Below are positions 21,388 through 33,229 of a DNA stretch of 64,000 nucleotides, one piece after another. The notes under the pieces were generated by a model, which saw nothing but the letters and a program-made list of their open reading frames with translations, ran no database searches and was not told where the DNA came from. Both the position numbers and the translations under genes were made by a program. Numbering within the stretch: the stretch's first letter is position 1; the number at the start of each line of letters is the position of its first letter. The stretch is from Prunus persica (lineage: Eukaryota; Streptophyta; Magnoliopsida; Rosales; Rosaceae), in NCBI RefSeq assembly GCF_000346465.2, contig NC_034016.1:16404063-16468062 (forward strand), read 5' to 3'.

Positions 21388-24362
21388 CTAAGCAATGGTC
21401 TTCACCTGGATTGATTGGAACGCCATTGGAGTAGCACGAGAAGGAGTGACATCTGAGACTACCAAGACTGAATCTCCTTCTTTCACCAACCCCTTTGATT
21501 TTATGAGATGGATGGTGCTTGAGATGTTAGACTCCATATCATCTGATAGATCAACAAGAAGTGGAATAACTCCCCACTGCAAATTCAGAGACATACGGGT
21601 GCTTTCATCATTTGTGAAAGCGAATATGGGAGGGTTTGGTCTGTTGCGTGACAAGAGCGATGCCATGTGTCCATGCTTGGTGTACACAAAGATTGCATCC
21701 ACAGCAAGGTTGTTAGCTGCACAGAGAGCGTACAGGTTGATTAAATGTTAGCTGACTTTCACAAGAAACTAATTGAGGAAAAGAGAGGATGTGGAAGAAA
21801 AGTAGAAGTACCCAGTTCAACAGCAGAATTGCATATCTGCTCAGCAATGCGATCAGGCAATGAGACTCCTAGTTGACGTGGAAGGAGAGACCCTTGTCGG
21901 TTTTCCTCACGACTCGATGATTCCATTCTACTGCTGGTCATTTGAAGAACAGAAAGAGCCTTTTGTCCAAATAATCCAATTGCTGATTCCCCAGCCAACA
22001 TCAAGGCATCTGCATACTGTCGAACAGCTTCAGAAATATCTGCCACCTTTTGAGAAAGTAGTCATTATAAAGACTTTCCCACAGCAAATAACCCGAGAAA
22101 ACAGGAAATCTTTTTCTTTGATTGGTTTTTCTCTCTTACTGCTCCACATGCTACAAAAATAATCATTATAATTAGAGTAGTTTTAGGAATATGCTATTAG
22201 TACCTCAGCACGTGTTGGAGTTGGATACTCAATCATTGACTCAAGAAATTGAGAAGCTACAATAACTGGCTTGTTTAGCTGCCTGCAAACTTTGGTGATT
22301 TCTTCTTGGACTGTTGGAATCTGTTCAAGTGGGATTTCAACTCCAAGGTCAACCCGAGCAACCATGATTCCATCAGAAGCCTCTATGATTTCTTCCAACT
22401 TCTGAAGGGATTCCAAGCTCTCAATCTTAGCCAAAACTCTTATGGATCTGCAAAAGGGAAATCTCAATTTTCATATTTTGAATTCCAAATTATTATAGGC
22501 TTAGTAGCTAGATAGGTTGATATAACTATGTGGCTCCTAAAAAGAATGGTAAGGATTATCTGGTTGAAAAGCTACAGAACTCATTTTGGCATGCCAGATG
22601 ACTCTGGTAAAATGGAAAAGTAAAGTTACAGGCATTTCATTGTTGAATGATGATATTGCTGAAGCATGTAGAAGTTTCATAACAAAATTGGAAAACGAAA
22701 AAGCTAACCAGAGATATTGATACAGTTGAGCTCAGCCCTACCCTCACATGCACTTAGAGCCCAAATAAAGGTGCTGAATTTAGAGTGTAAACTTAAGCAA
22801 GTACGAAAGTGCTTTCAACCACATTATGCAAAAAACAACTTAAACAGATAATTTAATCTGGAAATTGCAAAGAATCCATCATATCATGCAAGGAAGAAAG
22901 TTTCCATGAAATATTGAACTATAACTGTCTACTTCCTTACGTGGCTGATTTGGTAGAGAGGTAATTCTTCAAATGCCTGACAGATTCAGCATCATTTACG
23001 AAGGACATGGCAATAAAATTGACGCCTTCAGAAATTCCAAATTCAATGTCAGACCAATCCTGTAGAACAGACAGAAATAAACATGAGCATGGAAAGGTAT
23101 TATAAGAATGTATGTCAGTATAAGTATATAAATAAACAAATAAACAAACTTAAGAAGTCTTTCCCTCCTCCTAGTTAGTAGGTTCTGCAATAGTGCTAAG
23201 GTTTGAAGTTTAAGGATTTACATTCATTAATAGGCCAAAGAGTTTGAAAAACAAAATGCAAGAATATTTTATGGATCCTGACCTTGGTTGACAGAGTAGG
23301 GAGCTCATAGTTCCTCTCCACAAGCTTCCCATCTCTCCAAAAGCTGAATTTTGCTCGAGGCAGGAATAAACCGGGGTCTGTGCACTTACAACGCAGGTCA
23401 CTTCGTAATTTTTCAATGACTTCAAATCGAGCCATTCCACCATCAATAACAAGTTCATCACCCACTTTGATACCTGCAAACAATTCACTTGCAAGCCTCA
23501 ATGAAAAATTCATCCACTACTACGATAAAACCTGCCGGTTATACAATTTGCAATAAAGTCACTACCTTCTGAGAAACCTTCATATTTGGCTTGCACCGTG
23601 AATGGAACAGAACCATCAAATTTTTCATTGGTAAATAGCCAGATTGAATCCTCCTGATATTGCAAGAAAAAGAAAAACAAGTCCATCAAATTGACTTCTT
23701 TTTATTCTGCATTTCCTTCTGATGACAGATCATGCATCATTCTGAGCAAAAATAAAAGGCCTAACTCTCCTACCTAAGAAGCAAAACCAATTAACCAGTG
23801 GGGTTCAGTTAATTTTTACCTGAACTTTAAGAGAAGATGGAGCTCCATGATCAACAACATGAATCTGACTGCCTTCAGTATCAATCATGACCGAGACAGA
23901 AAACCCCTTTTCCTCATTCAACTTCTTGATTTTCCTAATCACATCGCGGTGCCACTCCCGCGTGTTATGGCACATATTGAGCCTAGCCACATTCATCCCT
24001 CCCAAAACCAGTTTCTCCAAATCCTCCAAAGAAGAACAAGCTGGCCCAATTGTGCACACAAGCTTGGTCTTCCTCAACCCCAAAAACCCCTTCTCCCTCA
24101 ACTCCCTCTCTGACACCGCATCGAGCTCCAAAGTCCTCTCCAAACTTCTCAGATTTCTCACTCTCTCTGATTCCTCCAAACCCACTTGCACTGCCTGCAC
24201 TCCAGCCCCAACCTTACCCTTGAGTTTCTTTCCAATACAAGACACCCCATGATGCAAAACTGGTACCCCAAAAACTTGTTTCTCTAAATTAACTCTTGGG
24301 TTCTTAGATTTGATATGAAAACATGTATGAATCGAATGGCCAGCCACCGCCATGGATTCCAT
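21388..24362 (-). CDS. Plastidial pyruvate kinase 4-like protein
   Basis: Seven exons (23820-24362, 23566-23653, 23283-23473, 22941-23059, 22204-22447, 21812-22046, 21388-21716) join in frame to 582 residues. An N-terminal plastid transit peptide precedes [15 protein letters not shown], the start of the pyruvate kinase barrel. Family landmarks follow: [12 protein letters not shown] (usual NVARFNFSHG), IDTEGSQIH (usual DTKGPEI), VLAKIES (catalytic Lys321 and metal-binding Glu323 retained), [13 protein letters not shown] (usual GDLG) and [17 protein letters not shown]. The C-terminal domain ends [10 protein letters not shown]. Canonical enzymes convert PEP and ADP to pyruvate and ATP. This sequence has several changed active-site neighbours, most notably Val346 in place of the usual Gly, so activity is uncertain. 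Order and style fit the divergent plastid clade I recall as At3g49160-like. Intron borders are GT-AG. Confidence 0.92.
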
Positions 24363-25242
24363 AAAAAGATTGAACTTGAACTTTTTGATCAATATCAGAA
24401 AGACCAAGATGAAAAAAAAAGAGGGTAATCTTTCTCACTAATAGAATACAGGGTTACGAACAAACCGATTTCTTCGATGAATAATGCTGCTTCTTGGATC
24501 GAAAACTCCGTCCAGATTTGGACTTTGTTCGGAGTTTACAAGAAGAAGAGGAGGCAGAGAGGGGTTGAGTGACAGAGTGAAAGAATATTCGTCAAAAAAG
24601 AGAAGAACATGGACCAAAAGGAAACAAATTTACAAAAGAAAAAGGAGAGCAGGTTTTAGATTTTTCGGCATTAAATATTTTGAACACTGGTGCATTCGAA
24701 AAGGGGCGGTAGTAGGTGTCCAAATTTAACGGTCAACTACCCTTTGCCGGTATGGTAGGGCCGGCAGTGTAACTGGATCCATTTGCGGCACGTGAGTTTT
24801 AAGACCTGTACGGATTTGCAAGCAACAGCTGTATTGTCACAGATGGTCCCAAAGCGCAGCCTAATCAAAACCCTTCTTGGATTTTGGAGATCTAAAATCC
24901 ATTTCCTTCATTTTTTATTACCCAAAAAAACAATTGAAAATGGATAATCAGAGCCCACCAAACTGAAGGGCCTCAAATGAAAGGGTTTTCTTTTTTTATG
25001 TATAAATGTGGACCCAAATGATTGTAAGCTAAAGGGTCCATCTGACAAACAATCAACTCAGTCAGACCAATCTTTGTTTAGCTTTATAACCCAATTTTAA
25101 ATGTAAATTCAATTGCAAATCCAGGTGGAAATTTGAAAGAAAAATGCCCAAATATACTTAAGATGGATTGAGGCTGGCAGCTCAAGGCTTAGAGCTTTTT
25201 GATAAGAGGCGGTTGTGTTGAGTTTGGTGTTGAAACTTGAAG
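24363..25242. other. Upstream region of the pyruvate kinase-like gene
   Basis: It contains the divergent 5' flank and leader of the minus-strand gene. An upstream in-frame ATG at 24407 would add 15 hydrophobic/basic residues, but the start at 24362 gives a more typical transit peptide. No TATA box was confidently placed. Confidence 0.45.
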
Positions 25243-26442
25243 GGGTCGTTTGGTACGGCGGACTGTCATAGGCTGGACTAAATTCTGGAACTGTCTTGGA
25301 TTAGCTCAAATTGGCCTAAGCTGGATTGAGTACTGGTCTGCGTTTGGTGATGCGTTGGACTAAGAAGCTGGATTGTAAAAATAGTAAAAACCTATGTTTG
25401 GTACTGTGTTGAACTAAAAAAATTATTTAAATATTTAAAATTAATTAGGAATTTTGACCTAAAACTAAATAAATACTGCAAAGAAAACGAGATATGTATA
25501 ATTTATTATATATAAAAAAATTTAAAATATTTTTTAAAGACTAAAACTATCTTTATCTTTGTTCTTTTTTCTATTTTTTCTTTCTTTCTTCCTTTTCTCT
25601 CCTTCTCTTTTCTTCTTCCTTCCCAGCCCTGTTTCTTTTTTCTCTTTTCTCTCTCCCCCCCCCCCCCCCCCCCCCCCCCCCGATCTCTCTCTGGTTCTCT
25701 CTCTTTTTTTCTCCAATATTGACACAACATTGGTATCCATTTTTTTTTCTATATCCCCCTCCCAAACCTTTCTCTGCTTCCCTCTCATTTTCTCTCTATT
25801 CTTCCCCCTCCCCCCTCCCTTTTTTTTTATTTTTTTATTACAGAGGGGGTAAACGCCCTAAAACAAAAATAATTAAATATAACAAGGGGAGGTCTGGCAG
25901 GACCTTGAGCATCAACATCTAAAATGGCTCTAAGGAAGGCAGGAGTTTCTTCAAAAACATCGAGGCCATGATTAAACTTGTGATTGGCAGCCAAGGTCTC
26001 TTGTTCCCTTTGAAGTCACAGATCCTCATCTTCTTCGAAGTCACAAATCTCCATTTGGTTTCACTGAGCCACGATCGATGGTTGGTAATTTTTCGAAAGG
26101 TTCAATTGGGTTGTGGTTCCACTGGGTTTGATTTGGTGGTGGTTGATTCAAGTGGTTGAGTTTGAATTGGTGGTGGTTGGTGTGACTGGGTTTATGGTGG
26201 TGATAATTCTAGGTGAAGAAGAAGAAGAAATTGATTCTTGAAGCTTGGATATGGATTTGGTCTTGCGATTGGATTAGTCGGACTTGCGCATCAAAATAGC
26301 ACGCTCGCTATTTTGCGAACTGCATTTCAGCCTCTCTGTGTAAGGAGAGCGAGTGAGGAAGTTTTTTAACTGTTGGACTCCACAATGGGCTTCAAGGCTT
26401 ATTTAGCATAGTCCAGTCTAGTGAGGCATACCAAACACACCC
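25243..26442. mobile_element. Non-autonomous TIR DNA transposon, about 1.2 kb
   Basis: The left terminus GGGTCGTTTGGTACGGCGG and the inverse of the right terminus (GGGTGTGTTTGGTATGCC) match in the outer ~14 bases, and both are followed by GGCTGGACTA or GACTGGACTA. The interior is non-coding and includes a pyrimidine-rich tract and a poly-C run. The target duplication was not resolved, so the superfamily is uncertain. Confidence 0.65.
25655..25681. repeat. Poly-C homopolymer
   Basis: 27 consecutive C in a CT-rich tract inside the TIR element. The length is likely unreliable in the assembly. Confidence 0.9.
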
Positions 26443-26514
26443 GAAAGGGCTTGAAAGGGGGTTTGCGTATTGAGTTAGTGGTAAATTATGAGAAGCAGTG
26501 ATTATTGCTTTTTT

Positions 26515-26640
26515 TTATTTATATACAAGAGATAATCTAAATGAGTGTATCATACGGGAAAGTAAATCGAACTCGGGCACAAAAGACGGGCACCACACTA
26601 CCTTAATCAACTAGCTTAACTTATACAGAGTAATAGGGGA
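26515..26640 (-). mobile_element. tRNA-derived SINE fragment
   Basis: On the minus strand an A-box-like TAGTTGATTAAGG is followed about 35 bases later by a B-box-like GAGTTCGATTT and an AT-rich tail. It is a different subtype from the copies at 2134 and 10340. Ends are approximate. Confidence 0.5.
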
Positions 26641-26699
26641 ATGGGATTCTCTTTAGGGTAAGCAACAATCTACCGATTGGCCACATTTTTCTTATTTTT

Positions 26700-26795
26700 T
26701 GGGTTTTGTATAGAATGTGGTATCAACCTTTGAACCCAAGACCACTAGGAGTTAGTGCAAGCGCACTTAACCACGAGGGCAGGTAGAAGGCGACC
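26700..26795 (-). mobile_element. tRNA-derived SINE fragment
   Basis: Minus-strand CGTGGTTAAGTGCGC (A-box-like) and TGGGTTCAAAGG (B-box-like) are spaced as in a tRNA head. No tail or target duplication is resolved. Confidence 0.45.
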
Positions 26796-27818
26796 ACATT
26801 TTTCTTTCATTGTCTTGTTATTTTGATTAATGGTGAAGATGATATTCGAATTTTGGATCTCTTCCAACATTAAGAAAAGACGTATCACTAGATCAAAAGA
26901 TAAGTTTGTTTTTCATTCTCTTGCTATTAGATTGGGATTACGCCATGTCTTTCACATGTATCACATTCGCAAGTGAAATGAATTATGCTATGTTCTTTAA
27001 TTGAAATATTATCGGGTTGATGTCATGGCTCGTATCTGTTTCAGGAATAAAGTCATGCTAAATTTAGCAAATCTCCAGCTCAAAGATTGCCAATTTTCCA
27101 TAAACTGAATGGGGCATTAAATTCTATGTTCCCTTAGCTAGGGAGAGGGACAATATCAAAATCACTTTTCAACCAAATTCTATATGTGTTATTGTAGCTA
27201 GTTATATACCCAAAATCACCATTTGTCACTCCCATATTCAGTAATTCCAGCTGATATCCACACTTGGGGAATCAAAATGTTATGTTCTTTTAGCTAGAGA
27301 TATTGAACACTCTTTTCCACTTGCCAAATCATTCCATATAGTGTGCTTCCTCTACCTCTTGTGAATAACAATCTTTTTAAAGATCAATTATTTGTGATTC
27401 TCTTTTGTATGTGTCATGCATGTGTTTGAATGAACATTGGTTATGAAGGGACGTCAAAGAAAACGCGTTCACACCACATATATATGTCCAAACAAACATG
27501 AAATTTAAAACTTGCAAGGCACATGGAATTGTGTTGCTTTCATGATTCAAGAGTTAGGTTGTTTGGGCTACATTGGGGAACCCCATTGTTTGTTATGTCC
27601 TTCCTAAATGTGAGATTTACACGTGATTTATAAGTAGGAAACTATTAGGAGTAAGATATGGCTTTTGATGCAAGTAAACGACTCAAAGCAAAAGAAATAG
27701 TTGTGGGAGCCAAACTAAAACTAAAGCATCTCTCTAGACTTTTCATACAAATTGCGCAAGTATTTTCAAAGCATATTGGCTTCAATGTGGGACAAACACT
27801 CTCAACACGCCCCCGCAC

Positions 27819-29957
27819 GTGTGGCGAACTTTCAAGGACATGATCAACTCCATGTTGAATAGTTCAGGGCTTCCACACAATCTGTGGGGTGAAGCCTTAT
27901 TTACTGCAAATACAATCTTGAACAAAATTCCACATAAGAAGACTAATAAGCCTCCTTATGAAGTGTGGAAAGGTAGAATTCCTACATATAAAACCCTCAA
28001 AGTGTGGGGTTGCCTTGCAAAAGTTCAAGTACCCTTGCCAAAACGAGTTAAACTTGGACCAAAAACAGTAGATTGTGCATTCATTGGTTTTGCAAATAAT
28101 AGTGCAGCCTATAGGTTCTTAGTGGTTAAATCAGAAATTCCTGATATTCATGTTAATACTATCATAGAATCTGTAGATGCAGAATTTTTTGAACATATTT
28201 ATCCCTACAAAGAAAATAGGTCCTGTCCAACTAGAAAAAGATCACTTGAACCAACTCAAAGTGACATTCCTTCTTCATCAGGGGTTCATGAGAATGAAAT
28301 GGAACCAAGAAGAGGAAGTAGAACGAAAATCCCAAGAAACTTTGGACCTGATTTTCTCACCTTCTTGTCAGAAGCTGAACCACAACATACAAGGAAGCGA
28401 TGACTTCAAGTGNNNNNNNNNNNNNNNNNNNNNNNNNNNNNNNNNNNNNNNNNNNNNNNNNNNNNNNNNNNNNNNNNNNNNNNNNNNNNNNNNNNNNNNN
28501 NNNNNNNNNNNNCCTGGCAATTGGTTGATTTACCACCTGGTAATAAACCAATTGGTCATAAATGGATATTCAAAAAGAAATTGAAGGCTGATGGTTCTAT
28601 AGACAAATATAAGGCACGTCTAGTAGCAAAAGGCTATAGACAAAAAGAAGGGCTGGATTACTTTGATACATATTCACCTGTATCAAGAATCTCATCTATA
28701 AGAATATTAATTTCCATAGCAGCCATACAGAAATTGGAGATACATCAAATGGATGTTAAAACTGCCTTTTTGAATGGAGAATTAGATGAAGAAGTCTATA
28801 TGGAACAACCAGAAGGGTTTGTGGTTAAAGGACAAGAAAAGAAAGTGTGCAAATTAATTAAGTCATTGTATGGACTTAAACAAGCACCAAAAATGTGGCA
28901 TGAAAAATTTGATCATGTTATGCTGTCAAATGGTTTTAAGATCAATGAGAGTGACAAATGCGTATATGTAAAGAGTTTCAAGAACTCATGTGTCATAGTA
29001 TGTTTATACGTTGATGACATGCTCATAATGGGTACTAGCAAAGATATCATTAATTCTACAAAGAAAATGTTGTGTTCACGTTTTGATATGAAGGACCTGG
29101 GACTTGCAGATATCATACTTGGAATTAGAGTTCAAAGAACCAAACAAGGTTATTTTTTGACTCAGTCCCATTATGCAGAAAAAATACTTAGAAAATTTGG
29201 TCACTTTGATGATCCATCCGTTGTGACCCCTTTTGATCCATCAGTTCATCTAGCTAAAAATAATGGATATGCAGTATCTCAGCTAGAATATTCACAAGTG
29301 ATTGGAAGCTTAATGTATATGATGAATAGTACAAGGCCTGATTTAGCTTATGCAGTGAGCAGGCTTAGTCGATACACTAGTAATCCATCTGATGATCATT
29401 GGAAGGCTTTGATTAGAGTGCTACAATTTATTAAAGGCACAATAAATTATGGATTGCATTACACAAGTTACCCACCAGTTTTAGAAGGATATAGTGATGC
29501 AAACTGGATTTCTGGTGAAAGTGAAACGAAATCCACTAGTGGCTATGTTTTTGTATGTGGAGGGGCAGCAGTAGCTTGGACGTCAACCAAGCAAACGTAT
29601 ATAGCACGGTCAACTATGGAATCAGAATTCATAGCTTTGGACAAGGCTGCTGAAGAAGCAGAATGGCTTCGAAACTTTATGGAAGATATACCGTTATTGC
29701 CTAAACCAATAACTGCAGTATGTATTCATTGTGATAATATGGCAGCTATTGCAAGAGCCAAAAATAAGATATACAATGGCACATCAAGGCATATAAGGCG
29801 AAGACATAGCACAATTAGACAGTTGCTCAAAGATGGAATAATCTCATTAGATTATGTAAAGTCAAAGGAAAACATAGCTGATCCTTTGACAAAAGGCCTA
29901 CCTAGAGAGCAAATTAAATATGCGTCGAGGGGAATGGGTTTAATGTCAATTTCATAA
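27819..29957 (+). pseudogene. Ty1/copia polyprotein, 5'-truncated (integrase end, RT, RNase H)
   Basis: The segment starts in mid-integrase (FKDMINSMLNSSGLPHNLWGEA, after the expected AERxNRT), runs to 28403, crosses a 100-N gap (28413-28512), then encodes a copia reverse transcriptase ([39 protein letters not shown]; catalytic YVDDM at about 29006-29020) and RNase H ([34 protein letters not shown]), ending at TAA 29955-29957. Gag, protease and the integrase N-terminus are missing. Just before the gap the expected TYKEAMTSS lies one frame away from the preceding reading frame, which instead hits TGA at 28401, so there is also a frameshift. The RT/RNase H part is fully open. A continuous 516-codon reading depends on the arbitrary gap length. 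Confidence 0.92.
28413..28512. other. Assembly gap (100 N)
   Basis: Exactly 100 N, a conventional placeholder for a gap of unknown length. It lies between the integrase and reverse transcriptase parts of the copia element, so frame continuity there cannot be judged. Confidence 0.99.
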
Positions 29958-30543
29958 TGAGCTAACCTAATGGAACCCTAACCTAGCTGATTGGAGATCC
30001 CATGGTCTAGGTTCAATAGGCAAACTGGTTAGGAATGGCTCAAGGTATGAACACACTATTTACTCATTCCTATGATCAAAGTGTGTTGTCTGCAGAAGTT
30101 TTTAGGGTATGTTTTATACAAAACATTTAATGACGTTAGTATTTTGATATTCAAAAGAAGTATGGCAGAATACTTTTAATTAACGTTACCTATATAGGAG
30201 TAAATGTGGGGTCGCATTTATGAGAATTACATGACTACATTCTCTAAAGCTCCTATGAGACCGGGATTTGTTCAAGACCAAAATGAACACAACCGCATGA
30301 ACTTAAGTGTGTAAAGATTTAATACATGTGTGGCGTATTGTTTCGGTTTACTACAAAACAATGAACAGTTCAAGGCTATGAGTTCCACTGATTCATTAAG
30401 TAGATCTGATACGTCTACACTAGGGAAAGTTCAAGTCCAAAAGACACTTTACCTGATGTGTATTTTATCTAATTTCTTCTCCAGTTTTTGAGTCTGCATG
30501 TTTTATTTTCAAAAACAAATTTGCATTTCAAATGTGGGGTATT

Positions 30544-31290
30544 GTTGGAAGTTTGAAAGCAAATGTCCCACATTGGAGAAAACAAAAGGTTCCATAAGCT
30601 TTATAAGCATGAAACCTTAACATCAATTAAATAAAGATTGATGGGCTGATGGGCTTGGTAGTGAAGACTATTATGGTTGGCTTGCTTGATTAATACTAAT
30701 ATTTAATAATCAAGACTTGGGCCTTGGGCCTTGGGGCTCTTGGGGTCTCTGAAAAATAAAAGAAATATACCTAGCCCGAAAATAAAATATATTTTTTTTA
30801 TTTTTTATTTTTCGGATTTCTTTGGCAGAAGTTAAATTCAAACCAGAAAGACTTATCTTTTTGTTTGAATTTGAACAGGTATAACTGATACTAACTGCTA
30901 TTTTGAAGGGGTGTAATTCTATTATAAAACCACAAGTCCTAGGCCATAAGACGAATCTCTTTTTCTTTAAAACTATCTCATATTATTTTAAAGTTACCAA
31001 CTGTATTGGAGAGAAGCACACCAAAGTTCGCCAGAATTCAAGGATCCGGTGCTGGACCCTTGAATTATAGATAGTTGAATCCTGGGAGATAGACGCCTGT
31101 TGAACTTCAAGCACTGAGAAGAGGCGAAATTCTGTCTTTAGGACATTGCAAATACGCAAGCCTCTATCTTCAATAAAAGTCAGTATTCTGTACTTAATTT
31201 ATATATTTGCACATTTATACAGACTTCGTAATTTTGCTACTGTTTGTATTTTAAGAATTGTGCAATAATATAGTGATCCTATAGCATACA
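30544..31290 (+). mobile_element. Probable 3' LTR of the copia element
   Basis: A purine-rich AAATGTGGGGTAT tract immediately precedes TGTTGGAAGTTTG, a standard polypurine tract and LTR start. Within it are a TATA-like TATTATAAAACC (about 30920) and a poly-A signal-like AATAAAAG (about 31170), as expected for U3-R-U5. The right end was not identified. No matching 5' LTR lies in the window upstream of the truncated coding region. Confidence 0.6.
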
Positions 31291-32749
31291 ACATTTACTG
31301 ATTATTTTTGTAACATCTGTCCCCATTATAAAGCGATACTATTGTTAACTTCAATGAGTGGGAGGAGATAAACCAAGCTTACAAAGGGAATTTGCATAGA
31401 TAAGTTTGCATAATGGTGACACAATTATGTTTTTATGCGAGCGAATATCAATTATTAATGCATGTGAAAACGCAACACGGGCAAATTTGAAATACATTAT
31501 CTGCTCTGATGATTAATTAGTTTTACCATTTTTCATTATTGTCAATTCTTTCAATGGAGAAGCAAACAAGAAAAGGATAAAATTAATGATGCCCAAAAGT
31601 TGGGATTAAGTAGGCCTAACCCTGAGCATATTCTCTGCCTCTTTTGCAAAGAGTATATTCCTTGTCCACAAACATTTTGTTAATTATATGGTAGCCCCCA
31701 GTTCATGACTTCCCGGGCAAGTAGGTTCCAAAAATATATAATAATAATAAAAAAAGCGACACACAAGAAAATATATACAATATACATGGTGGTGATTTGA
31801 TTTAACCTTTTTTTTGGACGAGCCTGGTCATAGTTTTCAATTGCATGGAATCGAAATCTATGTTTTAATAGTATTAATTGGGAGAGAAGAGTAAAGTTTG
31901 CATTCAAATCTTATCATATCCATACTTATTTTGTTTTTGAAGATCTTTTATATTGAGAGATGCGATAATATACTAAACTTACATAAACTACACGGATGCT
32001 AGAACTCGAACATAAAAACCTTGCTTGAGAGAATAAATACTCCAAACTACTACACTAGTAGGTCCTTTACATATCTCATACTTAATTTATATGACCACAA
32101 TTGAAGTTTTTTTAGGCACTTTCCATGCCCAATCCTAAAGGCCCCGAAAAGTGCCTTTAAATATCTCAATTGTAAACGTTATTTAAGCATGTAAAATTTC
32201 ATAAAATTAAAGAAAAAATATTAAGTATTACTTTCAAATATTCGTATACCATGACCATCACCATGAAAAATGGAAATGTGTGACTTGATAAAATCCAAGT
32301 TGGACCACGGGTAGTGATAAAAGAAGAACCGCATGAAAACAAAGACCCTTCATCTTCAATTCTCTTTCACTTAACAAAGTATACAAAAATTTTGATTTGA
32401 TACACGAAATCAAAAACAAGAGAATCAATACAAGACATCAAATACACGAATAAATATACCTAACTATTTAAGCTATAAGTCATTTTTATTAGAACTCAAA
32501 CAATAAATTACTTTACGTTCGAAGATTCATGAGTTAAAAAATTAAAGAAATTAACTTTAATAAATAAATAAATAATTAAAGAAATTAACATTTAAATATG
32601 AAGAATAGTTTTTTTTATCCATTGGATTTATAAAATCATATTAATTTGTCCCTAACCTTATAATACTAATTTTCTCTTGATATAATCGAACCCACAAAAT
32701 CATTTTATATTATTATCATTTTATTATTTAAAAATACAAACTCTCTCGC
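31291..32749. other. Gene-free AT-rich spacer
   Basis: It contains AT-rich spacer and a weak tRNA/SINE-like B-box remnant on the minus strand near 31995. No coding region was recognised. Confidence 0.45.
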
Positions 32750-32971
32750 GTGCCCTGCAGACTGAATATTCCTTGCAATATCCACTCCTCCATTTCCTCC
32801 CTCATTTACTCACTCCTTCACTGTAACACCCACATATCTTATACCCGCACCCACTCGCGCGAGATCCGCTCGGACGATCTGACCCGTTCATACCGTGTGC
32901 CCCACAGTTGGACCCACATGATGCTACACTCGAGTGAGAGCAGAGTAGCTTGGCTCTCGCATTCACATTTC

Positions 32972-32979
32972 TATATATA
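32972..32979 (+). promoter_or_regulatory. TATA box of the ITPK gene
   Basis: TATATATA stands about 250 bases upstream of the ITPK start codon, within a long leader that continues through CT-rich sequence. It is a plausible core promoter, but position is the only support. Confidence 0.5.
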
Positions 32980-33229
32980 GAGGCGCACATACATACAGAA
33001 CGCCCCTACATATATACAAGAGAAAAGCTTCGTCTAGACAGGGACAAGAGAACCAATTGTCCTTCACTCTATTTATAATCTATATATCTTTTCCTTTTCT
33101 CTTAAATTTTGGATTTCATTTCCTTTTCTCTGAAATTTTGGAAAAAAAGTTTGGGAATTTGAAGCGCGGGATTGATTTCTGAATTGGGGATTTCTCTGTC
33201 TGTTGTTTGATTGCTGAGAGTGTGTGAGA

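Noticed and set aside
25506..25852. Overlapping Arg/Lys/Glu-rich or Phe/Ser/Pro-rich open frames
   Set aside because: They are translations of a CT-rich tract and a poly-C run inside a transposon. Composition explains them fully.
31680..31907. 75-codon minus-strand open frame
   Set aside because: No homology I recognise and AT-rich context. It is probably spurious.
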